64,000 bases of DNA from Falsibacillus albus (GCF_003668575.1 NZ_RCVZ01000010.1:1-64000), one strand, 5' to 3'; positions 35,033 through 45,573 are shown, counted from the stretch's first letter. The notes: generated by a model from the letters alone, not told the origin. Numbers and translations are program-made.

Positions 35033-38000
35033 TTATTGTCCCGCCCAGACATCCTTTGCATATCGCCCGCTTCTTTCCAGCCCTGCAAGCCATTTCCTGG
35101 ATTCTTCCTCTGTAGCGGAATGAACCCTTCCATATACTGCGATAAGTGTATTTTCTACATCTGGGGCCATTTTGCTTCCATCTCCACAAATGTATAAATG
35201 GCCGCCATGATCCAGCAGTTGTATCAGATGGTCCCCATCCTTCTCAATCAGATGCTGAACATATGTTTTCGGACAGTCTCCCATTCTTGAATATGCTGTG
35301 TGCAAGATGATGATCCCATCTTCAACAGCCATCTCCAGTTCGTCACGATAAAGAAAATCAAACTCGCTATGACGGCATCCAAAGTAAAGGTGTGCTTTGC
35401 CGAGTGCTTTTCCTTCCCTTTTCCACGCTGACCTAGCTTGGATAAATCCTCTGAATGGTGCTATGCCCGTACCCGGTCCGACCATTATAATCGGTGTTTC
35501 AGGACTTTCAGGAAGTTCAAATCCTGATTCCGGCGATGAAAGGAAGCATGTTACAGTGTCCCCTTGATCAAGCTGTGCTAAATAATTGGATGCAACCCCC
35601 TTGTATTCCCCATTTCCGCTCCAAGAATTTCCCCGTACTACACTGACTGTGATGCTGCCCGTGTCCTCATTAACTTTTGGAGATGAAGAAATGGAATAAT
35701 ACCTTGGTTTCATACCAGGAAGTAAGGCTAAAAATCCAGCGAAATCCATACTGACAGCCGGATACTTTTCCAATAGATCGAGCATGGATATTCGCTTGGA
35801 TAAAACCATTTCTTTATATACACCTTTTTGTGTCAGTGCTTCCAATTCCTTTTTATGCGGCGGGCACTCCGTAGCAGCAGCCAATTCCCGAAGCTGGCTG
35901 CGCGTGGCAGGCTCCTGCAATTCCACAAAATTGGTCAACAAATCGAAAATGGAAATCGTCCGTCCCAAAGGCAGATGCATCTGCTTCAAGTTTCCATGAT
36001 GAATACGGATGTGTTGATTTGCTTCAAGGTGGAAACGATTCATAACCCGCTCCACTAATTCACGGTCATTTTGAGGTATGATCCCGAGGTGATCGCCTTC
36101 TTTATACATATTACTGCTTGGCAGGGAGACCTCAATATGTCTTGTGCTACGGTTGCTGCCTTTTGCTTGCAGTTCCCGGTTTTCAATGACCCTTGCTGTG
36201 AAGGCGCGATGTGACTTGGCAATTGGCGTTTCAGCGGTTTCGTTGACATACTCGAGAGAAAATGCAGCCGCTGCATCGCTATTCACCTCTAGCTGGAGGT
36301 TAAATTCCATCGCAAGGCTCTCCCACAAATCGTCTCTCCAGGCTTCATACGTTGCTTCAAAATCATCGCTAGCATCCGCTTCTCCCCGCTCGCAGATGCG
36401 ATACGCCCCATTACTGGACAATTTGGAATCAATGAATTGCGGGATTCTCTGATATGTTGTCGCCCAATTGGAATCTCCACAGCCGAATACGGCATATTTT
36501 ATCCCCTCCACCTCTTTGCCTTTTGCCTCTTCCAGCCACTTCACGAACTGTTTGGCATTATCAGGTGGGGTTCCATTATAGGATGATGTGACAATCACCA
36601 CTGCCCCTTTTGATGGCAAGTTCCCCATGTATGCATCCAGCTGTGCTACATTTGTTTCAAAACCCAGATTCATGCCGATATCTGCTAGATCCCGGGCTGT
36701 CCCTTCTGCCGTTCCCATATTGGAACCGTATAAAAAAAGTAATGGAGTCCCATGTGTTTGCGCTTTTTTTGGCTTAATCAACTTCAGTTTTTCATGGTCA
36801 TTCACGGATTCGTCTGGCCCAATTGAACGATGTTTCGAACGGACCTTCAATGTAAACCCATCAGGCTTCAGCGTTAAAGTTTCTTTGACGTCTAGCTGAT
36901 AATTTAAATGGTCGATAAAATCAAAGTGCTTCAACATCATTCCCAGGATCAACTTTGCTTCATGGAGGGCGAACTGCTGCCCAATGCATGCTCGCTGTCC
37001 ATTTCCAAAAGGTTTAAAGGCGTGCTGAGGGATGTTGCTTAGATTTTCAAAACGCTCAGGTTTGAAATCCTCTACATCATCACCCCATACCGTACGATCG
37101 CGATGAAGCTGAGGGATCAAGACCATCAGTTGATCCCCGCGGTTCAAAGGATAATCGCCTCCAAGAACAACATCATCTTTTGCATATAGCGAAAAGGCCG
37201 GAGCCGTCGGCCATAATCGCAAGGCTTCATTGAGCACCATGCCTATGTATTTCAATTGTTTTACCTGCTTGTATCCAGGAACGGGATCGATGAGAACCGC
37301 TTCTGCCTCTTCAGCAGCTTTTTTCAATTTCTCTGGATTCTTCACTAAATAGTAAAGTGCAAATGAGAGTAGACCGCTTGTGGTTTCATGGCCGGCTATT
37401 AAAAAGGTGATAATCTGATAGCGAATGTTTTCATCGTCGAGTGCTTCTCCAGTTTCCGGATCTACACCATTCAGCATATGGGTGAGCAGGTCATTTTTCT
37501 GAAACCCGCTCTCCTTCCGTTCTGAAATGATTTTATCGACAAGCTCGAACATGTATTTCTTATCTTTTTCAAATTGGCGTTTTTTATTGACCATCAGCTT
37601 ATCTTGAATTCCGAGGCGCTGCAGTTGTTTCATTGCTTCCTCCAATGCACGGACCATGCTTTGGATGAATGGATGGGGGTTCTCCTGATAGAAACTGTTG
37701 AAGCGGTAGTTGAAGCCGCACAGTCCAATCGTATCCAGTGTCAGCCTCGTCATATCCTCCGGCACTTCGATATGGTCATCCGGATTCAATCGCTCCCATT
37801 TTTGGATAAGTTGTACGGCAATGTCAACCATCATCGAATGATATCCCTTCATAGCCTGCTGGCTGAAGCTCGGAAGAAGGATATTGTGTGCCTTATGCCA
37901 GTTCTCTTCATGCGTCCAGCTCGTAAATAAACCGTCTCCAGTAAAAGCCCGGACATTCTTTAATGGTTGGCTTACATTTTTATCGAATTTGGATTCATCA

Positions 38001-38188
38001 CAAGCCTCCTTGACAAGACGGTGCCCCGAAAGATAGCGAATGACCCTATTCGGCACTTCAAACCTGAAGATTTCACCATGTTCTTCTGCCATTTTCATCA
38101 AAGATTGCATCGGTTTTTCCTTGTCGATGACTGGCAGGTTCCTAAGGGGACCATATGTTTTCGGCTGGGGCATTTGCTTTGCTTCCAT
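35033..38188 (-). CDS. Self-sufficient cytochrome P450 (CYP102A, P450BM3-type fusion)
   Basis: 1051 residues. Residues 1-460 are the P450: heme ligand loop [14 protein letters not shown]-helix AGHETTSG, ExxR in LNEALRLW. A linker leads to an FMN domain (about 480-630, [18 protein letters not shown]) and an FAD/NADPH reductase domain (about 660-1051, [27 protein letters not shown]). The close resemblance to Priestia megaterium BM3 runs through the whole chain. The enzyme hydroxylates medium to long-chain fatty acids at sub-terminal carbons with NADPH. The start ATG 38188 is used because GAAGGA fits it better than the TTG at 38194. The usual TetR-type repressor gene (Bm3R1/FatR) is not next to it, and no obvious palindromic operator is seen upstream. 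Confidence 0.95.
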   Translation of the reverse strand: MEAKQMPQPKTYGPLRNLPVIDKEKPMQSLMKMAEEHGEIFRFEVPNRVIRYLSGHRLVKEACDESKFDKNVSQPLKNVRAFTGDGLFTSWTHEENWHKAHNILLPSFSQQAMKGYHSMMVDIAVQLIQKWERLNPDDHIEVPEDMTRLTLDTIGLCGFNYRFNSFYQENPHPFIQSMVRALEEAMKQLQRLGIQDKLMVNKKRQFEKDKKYMFELVDKIISERKESGFQKNDLLTHMLNGVDPETGEALDDENIRYQIITFLIAGHETTSGLLSFALYYLVKNPEKLKKAAEEAEAVLIDPVPGYKQVKQLKYIGMVLNEALRLWPTAPAFSLYAKDDVVLGGDYPLNRGDQLMVLIPQLHRDRTVWGDDVEDFKPERFENLSNIPQHAFKPFGNGQRACIGQQFALHEAKLILGMMLKHFDFIDHLNYQLDVKETLTLKPDGFTLKVRSKHRSIGPDESVNDHEKLKLIKPKKAQTHGTPLLFLYGSNMGTAEGTARDLADIGMNLGFETNVAQLDAYMGNLPSKGAVVIVTSSYNGTPPDNAKQFVKWLEEAKGKEVEGIKYAVFGCGDSNWATTYQRIPQFIDSKLSSNGAYRICERGEADASDDFEATYEAWRDDLWESLAMEFNLQLEVNSDAAAAFSLEYVNETAETPIAKSHRAFTARVIENRELQAKGSNRSTRHIEVSLPSSNMYKEGDHLGIIPQNDRELVERVMNRFHLEANQHIRIHHGNLKQMHLPLGRTISIFDLLTNFVELQEPATRSQLRELAAATECPPHKKELEALTQKGVYKEMVLSKRISMLDLLEKYPAVSMDFAGFLALLPGMKPRYYSISSSPKVNEDTGSITVSVVRGNSWSGNGEYKGVASNYLAQLDQGDTVTCFLSSPESGFELPESPETPIIMVGPGTGIAPFRGFIQARSAWKREGKALGKAHLYFGCRHSEFDFLYRDELEMAVEDGIIILHTAYSRMGDCPKTYVQHLIEKDGDHLIQLLDHGGHLYICGDGSKMAPDVENTLIAVYGRVHSATEEESRKWLAGLERSGRYAKDVWAGQ

Positions 38189-38286
38189 GATCAATCCTTC
38201 TTTCTTATTTGTGTTTTAGCCTGCAACGCTGTATTAAACTTTTTATTTATCGTTTTATTAATCTTATTAAATATTCTAATATCTAA

Positions 38287-38712
38287 TCAAGCAGACAGGC
38301 TCAGCAGCAAATATTTGAAGAAAAAGAATAGAATGAATGCAGTGATAATCATTAGATGGAAGGTCATGACTTTAAATCTTGTTTTTTTCACAGGAAGAGC
38401 TTCTCCCTTTTTTCCAACAGAGCCACTGTAAATGAAATAATAATCGCTGATGAATAGAACGGCACTTACAGTCTTCAAAATGATATTTTTTAATATTACA
38501 AATGCCATGACAAGGACAAATCCTCGGACAAACATGATGGTGATGAATGAAACAATAATGAAAGAGGCTCCCATTTTCATTCCGGTTGGAGGATCCGGTG
38601 CTTCTTTTTCTTGATGATTCATCCTTTCCACAATGGCTTGGGCATTCATGATAAAGGTCAAGAAAATATAGCCAAGGATGATCCATTCGCTGCTGCTTAA
38701 ATGATTAAACAT
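38287..38712 (-). CDS. Hypothetical four-helix membrane protein
   Basis: 141 residues with four hydrophobic segments (about 9-27, 47-64, 66-90 and 116-138), joined by short charged loops (MNHQEKEAPDPPTG, GSVGKKGEALPVKKTRFK). GGAGG precedes the start at 38712. It lies 98 nt upstream of the P450 start on the same strand with no terminator between, so it may be cotranscribed and could be linked to lipid substrates, but this is inference. No family recognised. Confidence 0.7.
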   Translation of the reverse strand: MFNHLSSSEWIILGYIFLTFIMNAQAIVERMNHQEKEAPDPPTGMKMGASFIIVSFITIMFVRGFVLVMAFVILKNIILKTVSAVLFISDYYFIYSGSVGKKGEALPVKKTRFKVMTFHLMIITAFILFFFFKYLLLSLSA

Positions 38713-38750
38713 GTTTGCAACCTCCTGACAATTCTATAATTCTAAAGTTC

Positions 38751-39596
38751 TTAATATTTTGGGATGACCACAGCATTGCAGATTTTTTCATAAAATTCGA
38801 TTGGTCCTGCTCCGCCAAATACGACGTATTCATAGCCAATTTCCTTCATTTCCATTAAACAGGTGCAGACGAGATTGGAGCCGATCCCATTAGCGCGTTC
38901 GGTTTGAATGACACCCATTGGCCCATAATATCCCTTTTTCTTTTTGTAAGTATCATAGCAGGCAAATCCGATGATATCTTGCTGGTCATTCAATGCAATA
39001 AAAATAGGGACTTGAGTATTGACATTAAAACCCTTTTCGATGGTTTCCGCCCATTCATTGGAGAAATTCTTTTTGATAAAATCAATCAGGGGTTGTTTGT
39101 CTGTTGCTTCTGCTCTTTTAATATCTATGAAAGATGTTTTTTCTGGAGGTGTATACGAAGGCAAATGAGTAATTAAGTCTCTGGAGGTTGTTCCATGGGA
39201 TAAAATTATCTCATTTTGCTTACTGGTCAAAATGGAATCGAGCTGTTTTGATAATATCAAAGCCTTCAAAACATGCCCCTCATTAAGATGGATTTGATTG
39301 TAGCGGTTCATGTATTCGATCGCCTGTTCCATGATGGCATTTACTTTCGGGGACACACGGCTTTGGAAAAAATCGTTACTGGTTGAAGTTTGACCGATGG
39401 GTTGCCCTGCAAACTCTCTTAAACTTAAAAAATCAAAATCCCCTTTTAGCAGGATTTCACCAAGCACACCAGACTTTTCCCGCAAACTGCCAATCAAAAG
39501 ATGGACCGGCTGCAAAACCTTTCCTTGCCCCTCTTCTTCTGCAAACGTTAACACCCTCTTTAAACGATCCGTCAACCGATGCGTTGAAACCTGCAA
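38751..39596 (-). CDS. Clp N-domain fused to a GNAT acetyltransferase
   Basis: 281 residues from a TTG at 39596 with GGAGGGG upstream. Residues 1-150 form a double Clp_N repeat like that of ClpC/ClpA N-domains (RLKRVLTFAEEEGQGKVLQPVHLLIGSL, then AIEYMNRYNQIHLNEGHVLKAL). Residues about 155-281 are a GNAT with motif A region QTERANGIGSNLV. The AAA+ modules of Clp ATPases are absent. Clp_N domains bind adaptor proteins or phospho-arginine, so the fusion may target the acetyltransferase to such partners. That is inference; the substrate is unknown. Confidence 0.82.
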   Translation of the reverse strand: MQVSTHRLTDRLKRVLTFAEEEGQGKVLQPVHLLIGSLREKSGVLGEILLKGDFDFLSLREFAGQPIGQTSTSNDFFQSRVSPKVNAIMEQAIEYMNRYNQIHLNEGHVLKALILSKQLDSILTSKQNEIILSHGTTSRDLITHLPSYTPPEKTSFIDIKRAEATDKQPLIDFIKKNFSNEWAETIEKGFNVNTQVPIFIALNDQQDIIGFACYDTYKKKKGYYGPMGVIQTERANGIGSNLVCTCLMEMKEIGYEYVVFGGAGPIEFYEKICNAVVIPKY

Positions 39597-39619
39597 TTGA
39601 ACCCCTCCATTTCATTTGT

Positions 39620-39660
39620 GGTGACAGGCACCATCCATTTTCTGGATGGTGCCTGTCACC
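39620..39660. repeat. 41-nt hairpin repeat, copy 4
   Basis: Perfect 18-bp arms, loop TTTTC. It lies 23 nt upstream of the Clp_N-GNAT start, between it and the NUDIX gene. Confidence 0.95.
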
Positions 39661-39797
39661 CTATCAGGGATTATTTTCCATTATACAGAAATATAGTTCA
39701 TTATTGTCGATCTTAATACTGAAAGTTATGTATAATCAGTAACAATTAACTTTTACTTTTACAAATACACGGATATTTGGACATGCAACAAGCAGCT

Positions 39798-40259
39798 TTA
39801 CTTGCGATCATTAGAAGTAAAGTATTCCTTTAATATCGTTCGATGGCTGCCGACCATTTCTCCCGGGAATTCATCTTCATGAAAATATTGCAGCTTCGTC
39901 GATTCTGATAGATCCATTTCCATTGTTCCCTTTACATTTTTTGTCCAGTAAGCTGCAGTCACCACATAAAATTCGTCCCCATTCGCTGCAACGGTAAAAT
40001 GATCTGGCCCTGAATAAACATTAATCAATTTCAATTCATCGATTGTCAGTCCCGTTTCTTCTAACACCTCGCGTTTTGCCACATCCTCCGTCGATTCACC
40101 AAGTTCCATTAGTCCTCCAGGAAGCCCCCAAACCCCCTGAGGGTACGTTCTCTCCTGGAGCAGAACCCTTCCTTCATCATCCACAATCACTGCGACAGCA
40201 CCAACTAAAATCAACGGCCGATGGCCAACGAGATTCCTGATATCTTCTATATAACCCAA
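39798..40259 (-). CDS. NUDIX hydrolase, paralogue of the one at 13 kb
   Basis: 153 residues from TTG 40259 with AAGGAG upstream. The NUDIX box is GGLMELGESTEDVAKREVLEE then TGLTIDEL (about 48-71). The N-terminus MGYIEDIRNLVGHRPLILVG and the lengths parallel the NUDIX protein at 13179-13634. Substrates are unknown. It is monocistronic, divergent from the LCP gene, with a repeat copy in the gap between them. Confidence 0.87.
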   Translation of the reverse strand: MGYIEDIRNLVGHRPLILVGAVAVIVDDEGRVLLQERTYPQGVWGLPGGLMELGESTEDVAKREVLEETGLTIDELKLINVYSGPDHFTVAANGDEFYVVTAAYWTKNVKGTMEMDLSESTKLQYFHEDEFPGEMVGSHRTILKEYFTSNDRK

Positions 40260-40281
40260 TTAATACACTCCTTTCTTCACA

Positions 40282-40324
40282 GGGTGACAGGCACCATCCA
40301 TTATTTGGATGGTGCCTGTCACCC
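40282..40324. repeat. 41-nt hairpin repeat, copy 5
   Basis: Perfect 18-bp arms plus one outer G-C pair, loop TTATT. It is the only copy between divergent genes (NUDIX and LCP), so it cannot be acting there simply as a terminator of a flanking gene. Confidence 0.95.
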
Positions 40325-40435
40325 TATCATAACACTTTCTAATTCACAATATTTACAAAACTAGAATTATAGTTAATAATATACATAAACTTTCCATGAT
40401 TTACATCTAGGAACTATAGATAAAAGAGGGGTTTT

Positions 40436-41383
40436 ATGAAGCAAAGATTTGAGCATCGTAGAAAAAAGAGAAAAAAGAGGCGTTTACGTATATTTTTCAC
40501 TATCGTTACATTATTCTTTCTTTCCATTGCGGGATATGTCCTGTTTCAATATTATGCTGGAAAACAGGTGACCGCAAATGACAAGGACATCATCGAACCG
40601 CAGGCAAAAGCTGAATTCCACGGCCAGGAAAGCAAAGTCGGCAAGACGAACATCCTGCTCCTAGGTGTTGACGGCCGCGGGGCAATCGAAGATTCCAATT
40701 CCGATACGATGATTATCGCCCAATACGATCCTGATAAGAACAGTGTCAAAATGGTCTCGCTCATGCGCGATATGTTCGTCCGCGTACCTGGATATGATGG
40801 AAGAAAAAAAATGAACTCTTCCTTCCTTTTGGGCGGGCCGGAATTGACAAGACAAACGATTAAAGAGAACTTCGGAATCGATATCCAATATTATATCATG
40901 GTCAACTTTAAAGGCTTCGAACAAGCGATCGATACACTTGCCCCTGATGGAATCGAAGTCAATGTGGAAAAGGCGATGAGTTATCACATTGGCGTCAACC
41001 TTCAGCCAGGTTTGCAAAAGTTGAACGGAAAGGAACTATTGGGATATGCCCGCTTCAGGCATGACATTGACAGTGACTTCGGACGCGTCAAGCGCCAGCA
41101 AAAAGTCATCAAACTTGTATCTGATGAGGTCATGAGTGCCAATGGCATCCTGAAGGCTCCTAAACTATTAGGGGAAATCCAGCCCTACATCTATACAAAC
41201 ATGAGCTCAGTCGCTGAATTGAAATTCGTAAAAGACTTCCTCCTTCATCGTCCGTCTGTGACGGATACTATGTCATTGCCTGTTGAAGATGGATATGTAA
41301 ATGATTATGATGAAGTATTTCATGACATTCTACGCATCGACGACCAAAAAAACCGTGATGCGATCAATCAGTTTTTGAATTAA
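40436..41383 (+). CDS. LytR-CpsA-Psr (LCP) family cell-wall ligase
   Basis: 315 residues. A very basic N-terminus (KQRFEHRRKKRKKRRLR) precedes one membrane helix (about 19-40); the rest is extracytoplasmic. The LCP core shows NILLLGVDGR, SDTMIIAQYD, VSLMRDMFV (Arg and Asp that bind pyrophosphate), LNGKELLGYARFRHDIDSDFGRVKRQQ. Such enzymes move teichoic acids or other glycopolymers from undecaprenyl pyrophosphate to peptidoglycan. GAGGGG precedes the ATG at 40436. Single gene, ending 4 nt before a repeat copy. Confidence 0.93.
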   Translation: MKQRFEHRRKKRKKRRLRIFFTIVTLFFLSIAGYVLFQYYAGKQVTANDKDIIEPQAKAEFHGQESKVGKTNILLLGVDGRGAIEDSNSDTMIIAQYDPDKNSVKMVSLMRDMFVRVPGYDGRKKMNSSFLLGGPELTRQTIKENFGIDIQYYIMVNFKGFEQAIDTLAPDGIEVNVEKAMSYHIGVNLQPGLQKLNGKELLGYARFRHDIDSDFGRVKRQQKVIKLVSDEVMSANGILKAPKLLGEIQPYIYTNMSSVAELKFVKDFLLHRPSVTDTMSLPVEDGYVNDYDEVFHDILRIDDQKNRDAINQFLN

Positions 41384-41387
41384 TAAA

Positions 41388-41428
41388 GGTGACAGGCACC
41401 ATCCATAATCTGGATGGTGCCTGTCACC
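41388..41428. repeat. 41-nt hairpin repeat, copy 6
   Basis: Perfect 18-bp arms extended by two outer A-T pairs, loop TAATC, followed by TTTTCC. It lies 4 nt after the LCP stop, between convergent genes, where it could act as a terminator. Confidence 0.95.
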
Positions 41429-41440
41429 TTTTCCTTTGAA

Positions 41441-41827
41441 CTATTTACATCCATCGATACATTTTTTTAGTCTTGCTTCTACATCCTTTGCTATTTCATC
41501 CAAGTCAGGGTCATCGGCTAGGTGAATTAGTGAACTTGGGTTTGGCATTCCGATTTTGGTTTTTCCCCCATCTTCATAGACAACAATTTTACATGGGAGA
41601 AAATAACCGACTTTTTTGTCTTTGCTTAACACTCTGACAGCTTCGTCCGGATTACAGACCTCCAATACACGGTATGCACTGGAAAAATCCTTGCCTTTTT
41701 CCTGAAGCTTCCCTGCAAGGTCGAAGTCCCAAAGCACCCCGAATTTTTCCTCCTTTAATTGATCTTCAAGGGCAGCAATCGCCTCTTCGATTCCTTTGGT
41801 GGTTTCCACTGTATAATCAAATTGCAT
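41441..41827 (-). CDS. DUF302 family protein
   Basis: 128 residues with the DUF302 pattern: FDYTVETTKGIEEAIAALEDQLKEEKFGVLWDFDLAGKL at the start (positions 3-41), then YRVLEVCNPDEAVRVLS and FLPCKIVVYEDGGKTKIGMPNP. Two conserved Cys (VCNP and LPCK) are possible metal or thiol contacts. The family often sits with rhodanese or sulfur-metabolism genes, as here. It is 21 nt downstream of the rhodanese gene on the same strand. AAGGAG precedes the start. Confidence 0.87.
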   Translation of the reverse strand: MQFDYTVETTKGIEEAIAALEDQLKEEKFGVLWDFDLAGKLQEKGKDFSSAYRVLEVCNPDEAVRVLSKDKKVGYFLPCKIVVYEDGGKTKIGMPNPSSLIHLADDPDLDEIAKDVEARLKKCIDGCK

Positions 41828-41848
41828 TACGATCTCTCCTTATTTTGA

Positions 41849-42148
41849 TTAATTGACAACTTCTCCGTCCCATTCTTCCATCCCGCCTTGCATAGACTTG
41901 GCATCCAAGCCGTATTCCCTAAGTAGTGCCGCAGCTTTTTCACTCCTCATCCCACTTCTGCAAACCGTGATATACTTTTCTTTTTTATTGAGTGTCTCTA
42001 CTTTTCCCTCGAGTTGATCCAATGGAATATTTTCAGCTCCGGGGATCTTCCCTTCTTTTACTTCATCAGGTGAACGGACATCAATGACGTGTACACCTTT
42101 TTCTTTTTTTAACTTCTCTACTTCACTAGGTTTAACAAAGGCTTGCAT
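41849..42148 (-). CDS. Single-domain rhodanese
   Basis: 99 residues. The active-site loop is CRSGMRS (Cys about residue 68), with VIDVRSPDEVKEGKIPGAENIP upstream, as in GlpE/YtwF-type sulfurtransferases. It moves sulfane sulfur through a persulfide on the Cys. The start at 42148 (MQAFVKPSE) has GGAGG; a longer frame from 42232 lacks one. With the DUF302 gene it forms a two-gene unit next to the copper operon. A promoter-like TTGGAG-17-CATACT lies upstream. Confidence 0.88.
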   Translation of the reverse strand: MQAFVKPSEVEKLKKEKGVHVIDVRSPDEVKEGKIPGAENIPLDQLEGKVETLNKKEKYITVCRSGMRSEKAAALLREYGLDAKSMQGGMEEWDGEVVN

Positions 42149-42235
42149 TTTATCCCTCCAACGAATTTGTTTTGTGTTCCGCAGTAATACATATACCCAG
42201 TACAGTATGCAATAAACGTAATATATCTCCAAATT

Positions 42236-42266
42236 AAAAAAGAGCCCTCAAATGAGAACTCTTTTA
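42236..42266 (-). terminator. Terminator of the csoR-copA-copZ operon
   Basis: AAAAAGAG.CTCA / TGAG.CTCTTTT hairpin around an AA loop, with T's on the minus strand. It starts 4 nt past the copZ stop. Confidence 0.8.
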
Positions 42267-42270
42267 AAAT

Positions 42271-42477
42271 TTATTTCACATCATATCCTTGGTCTTCCAC
42301 TGCTTCCTTCATGTTTCCCAGGCCGACTTTTTCTGCATCGTATTTTACTTCCACTTTGCCATCCTTCAAAGAAACCTCTACATCTCTTACTCCTTCTAAT
42401 TCACCTAACGCTGATTTGACAGCTTTCTCACAATGTCCACATGTCATACCTTTTACATTTAAAGTAGCTTGTTCCAT
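42271..42477 (-). CDS. copZ: Copper chaperone CopZ
   Basis: 68 residues, one heavy-metal-associated domain with the GMTCGHC Cu(I) site (about residues 10-16) and the ferredoxin-like pattern ending KEAVEDQGYDV. It carries Cu(I) to CopA. It lies 132 nt downstream of copA on the same strand, with AAAGGTG before its ATG, and is followed by the operon terminator. Confidence 0.94.
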   Translation of the reverse strand: MEQATLNVKGMTCGHCEKAVKSALGELEGVRDVEVSLKDGKVEVKYDAEKVGLGNMKEAVEDQGYDVK

Positions 42478-42609
42478 GTTGCATCACCTTTCTTATTTGA
42501 TTTAAATTTCCTTTGATCTTAATCGAAGGTTGTTTCAAATTCAGTTTACTGCTAACCGACAGATGAATGGTGTGCCCTCAGAAGTCTCGCTTATTCTGTT
42601 CATACCGTT

Positions 42610-45003
42610 TTAAAGTTTTATTCTTTTCAAACGAAGCGAGTTTGTAACGACTGAGACCGAACTAAAGGCCATGGCTGCACCAGCGACCCAAGGAGCGAGA
42701 AGGCCCAGTGCGGCAATGGGAATCCCTGCAGCATTATAAGCCAGAGCCCAGAATAGATTTTGACGAATATTTTTCATCGTTTTTCCACTCAATTCAATCG
42801 CTTTAGACAGGAGCAAAAGGTCGCCACCCATAATGGTCACATCAGCAGCCTCAATCGCAACATCGGTGCCTGTGCCGATGGCTATTCCAATATCAGCTGT
42901 TGCCAATGCTGGAGCATCATTGATTCCGTCTCCTACCATTGCCACCTTTTTACCTTGGTTTTGCAGTTTTCTTACCTCGTCTGCTTTTTCTTCGGGAAGT
43001 ACTTCTGCCATCACATGTTTAATCCCCACGTTCTCAGCGATGGCATGAGCTGTACGTTCATTATCCCCTGTCAGCATGTAAACAGAAATCCCCATCTTCC
43101 TTAACCGATGCACAGCTTCTTTTGCAGTATCTTTAACGGTATCTGCAACTGCTATGACACCTAGAGCTTTGCTTTCGATGGCCAGAATCATGGCTGTCTT
43201 GCCTTCCTGTTCATAGTTAGAAAGCTTTTCGTCAAATGAATCGAACGATATTTGATGGTCTTGCATCAGTTTCCTCGTTCCTGCTAAAAAACGGTTTCCT
43301 TCTATTGAAGCAATGATACCATGGCCTGGAATCGCCTCAAAATGATCGGTTTTCATTTTTTGAGCCCCAAGAGATTCGGAATATTGGACAATTGCTTCAG
43401 CGAGCGGATGCTCGGAGGATTTCTCTGCCGCAAGTAAATACGGCAATACTCTCTCGTCCAATGTTTCGAAATCTGTCACTACAGGCTTTCCATTCGTTAT
43501 CGTACCCGTTTTATCCAATACAATTGCATCAATTTTTTGGGTTCCTTCCAAATGTTCCCCGCCTTTAAACAGGATTCCAATTTCAGCGCCTTTTCCGGTT
43601 CCAACCATGATGGATGTGGGTGTTGCCAATCCCAATGCACAAGGGCAAGCAATGACCAACACGGCTATTGCCACCTCAAGGGCTTGAGGAAGATCATTTG
43701 GTGTGACAAAATAGAACCAAATCAAAAATGTAAGAACTGAAATACCGACTACAATCGGGACGAAGTATCCTGAAATGATATCTGCCATGCGCTGTATTGG
43801 AGCTTTAGAGCCCTGTGCCTCTTCAACTACTTTGATGATGCCTGCCAACGCTGTATCATTCCCGACTTTTGTTGCTTTCATTTGGAGCCGTCCATTTTTA
43901 TTGATTGTAGAGCCTATGAGTTGATCACCTTCGCTTTTATCGACCGGAATCGATTCACCTGTGATCATCGACTCATCCACAGATGAACTTCCCGAAGTGA
44001 CCTCACCATCCACGGGAATCTTTTCCCCAGGCTTAACTATCAGGATGTCGTCAACGACTACTTGATCAATGGGCACCTTAGCCTCTGCGCCATTTCGAAT
44101 GACGGTAGCTTCCTTTGCCTGAAGATTCAATAAAGAAGAAATCGCTTCTGTCGTCCTTCCCTTAGCCAGCGCTTCAAAAAGTTTCCCGACTAATATCAAT
44201 GTGATCAGAACCGCACTGGTTTCAAAATATACGTGTGGCATATAGTCCACATTCAACGTGTGGCGTATTGCCTCAACAGTGCTGTAAAAGTAGGCAGCCG
44301 ATGTTCCAAGCGCTACAAGAACATCCATGTTGGCGCTTTTGTTTCTTAATGATTTGTATGCACCAGTGTAGAACTGCCAGCCAATAATGAACTGGACAGG
44401 GGTAGCCAAAGCGAATTGGAACCATGGATTCATCATTAAGTCGGGCACTTTCAGCCCCAAATCCCATGGCATATGGCCAAGCATTGTATATAGCAGCGGC
44501 AATGCAAGTATGATGGATGCAAGAAGCTTCACTTTTTTCCGCTGGATTTCCTGCTCCTTATAGGATGCCTTGGATTCTCGCTGCTCCTTCAATTTCCCTT
44601 CATAGCCGAGTTTTTTTATTTTATTTAATATGTCTTCCGTTGCAAGTATGCCCGGCTGGTACTCAATGACGGCCGACTCGTCAGCCAGGTTGACTGCTGC
44701 ATTACTGACACCTTCCATTTTATTGAGTACTTTTTCAATTCTGGTTGAACAAGAAGCGCACGTCATGCCATAGATATCAAGTTCAAGTTTTTCATTCTGA
44801 ACACCGTAGCCTAATTTTTCTATCTTTTGAACAATTTTTTCCGGGATTACGTTGTTTGAATCATACGAAATAGATGCGGATTCCATCGCAAGGTTTACGT
44901 TCGCTTCCACCCCATCGATCTTGTTCAAAACTTTTTCGATGCGGGCCGAGCAAGATGCACACGTCATGCCTGTTATGCCGAGTTTTATTTTTTTGTCTGT
45001 CAT
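42610..45003 (-). CDS. copA: Copper-exporting P1B-type ATPase CopA
   Basis: 797 residues. Two N-terminal HMA domains, each with GMTCASC, then eight membrane segments. The transport site is [13 protein letters not shown] actuator, DKTGT phosphorylation site, SSEHPLAEA (HP motif) and GDGINDAP are all present. It pumps Cu(I) out of the cytoplasm. The start ATG 45003 has GGGTGATG upstream; a TTG 15 nt earlier is less likely. It follows csoR by 19 nt, as in the B. subtilis cop locus. Confidence 0.95.
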   Translation of the reverse strand: MTDKKIKLGITGMTCASCSARIEKVLNKIDGVEANVNLAMESASISYDSNNVIPEKIVQKIEKLGYGVQNEKLELDIYGMTCASCSTRIEKVLNKMEGVSNAAVNLADESAVIEYQPGILATEDILNKIKKLGYEGKLKEQRESKASYKEQEIQRKKVKLLASIILALPLLYTMLGHMPWDLGLKVPDLMMNPWFQFALATPVQFIIGWQFYTGAYKSLRNKSANMDVLVALGTSAAYFYSTVEAIRHTLNVDYMPHVYFETSAVLITLILVGKLFEALAKGRTTEAISSLLNLQAKEATVIRNGAEAKVPIDQVVVDDILIVKPGEKIPVDGEVTSGSSSVDESMITGESIPVDKSEGDQLIGSTINKNGRLQMKATKVGNDTALAGIIKVVEEAQGSKAPIQRMADIISGYFVPIVVGISVLTFLIWFYFVTPNDLPQALEVAIAVLVIACPCALGLATPTSIMVGTGKGAEIGILFKGGEHLEGTQKIDAIVLDKTGTITNGKPVVTDFETLDERVLPYLLAAEKSSEHPLAEAIVQYSESLGAQKMKTDHFEAIPGHGIIASIEGNRFLAGTRKLMQDHQISFDSFDEKLSNYEQEGKTAMILAIESKALGVIAVADTVKDTAKEAVHRLRKMGISVYMLTGDNERTAHAIAENVGIKHVMAEVLPEEKADEVRKLQNQGKKVAMVGDGINDAPALATADIGIAIGTGTDVAIEAADVTIMGGDLLLLSKAIELSGKTMKNIRQNLFWALAYNAAGIPIAALGLLAPWVAGAAMAFSSVSVVTNSLRLKRIKL

Positions 45004-45022
45004 ATGATCATCACCCAACTCG

Positions 45023-45331
45023 TCATGATTTTGAAAACTGCTCGAATACCTTCATTAGTTCTTCAATCGATTCATCCCCATTGCCTGCTTCAATCGCACC
45101 GCGGACGCAGTGATGCGTGTGTTTTTCCAACAAATTCAAACCGACCTTCTTCATGGCAGCATTAATGGCGGATAGTTGGACTAGAATATCAACGCAGTAG
45201 CGGTCTTCGTTCACCATTTTCTGGATGCCCCTAACTTGCCCTTCAATCCGTTTCAATCGATTGATCAATTTTTCTTTATCTTCATTTGAACGATGTGTCT
45301 TTTTATCAGGTTGTTTCATTTCATGATCCAT
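45023..45331 (-). CDS. csoR: Copper-sensing repressor CsoR
   Basis: 102 residues, all-alpha. The copper ligands are Cys in DRYCVDIL and His/Cys in [10 protein letters not shown], the C-H-C set of the CsoR family; the second-shell Tyr precedes the first Cys. The basic N-terminal region ([18 protein letters not shown]) contacts DNA. It represses its own operon until Cu(I) binds. A perfect operator-like palindrome lies 21 nt upstream of the ATG. The start 45331 is preferred to a TTG at 45334. Confidence 0.94.
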   Translation of the reverse strand: MDHEMKQPDKKTHRSNEDKEKLINRLKRIEGQVRGIQKMVNEDRYCVDILVQLSAINAAMKKVGLNLLEKHTHHCVRGAIEAGNGDESIEELMKVFEQFSKS

Positions 45332-45352
45332 CAACCATCACCTCTTCCTCTT

Positions 45353-45372
45353 TACTATACCCCCGTATAGTA
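45353..45372. promoter_or_regulatory. CsoR operator upstream of csoR-copA-copZ
   Basis: TACTATACCCCCGTATAGTA: 8-bp perfect arms TACTATAC / GTATAGTA around CCCC. This fits the GC-centred ATAC..GTAT pattern known for CsoR boxes. Confidence 0.85.
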
Positions 45373-45561
45373 TAAGTGTCAAATTTGATGCTTCGCTTAT
45401 ATCATACCCTTTCCAACCAAATATCAATCTAATAAGCGACCGTCTCAAAGTTAATCTTTATATCTTAATACCCTGCAGGCTACACGTATATTTTCTGCCC
45501 ATGTTTACAAGAATAAAATATTAGAAAATCATTGATAATTTCATCTATGTTTGAACAAATT

Positions 45562-45573
45562 ATACCGGGGTAT
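45562..45573. promoter_or_regulatory. Second CsoR-like box, upstream of the DUF4396 gene
   Basis: ATACCGGGGTAT has the same ATACC/GGTAT ends around a GG centre as CsoR sites. It lies 34 nt before the divergently transcribed DUF4396 gene, downstream of a TTGAAC -35-like element (45551-45556). Confidence 0.6.

Noticed and set aside
42150-42235. CstR/CsoR operator before the rhodanese gene (ATACTGTACTGGGTAT)
   Set aside because: The ends resemble ATAC/GTAT, but the spacing is wider than in known sites and the centre lacks symmetry.
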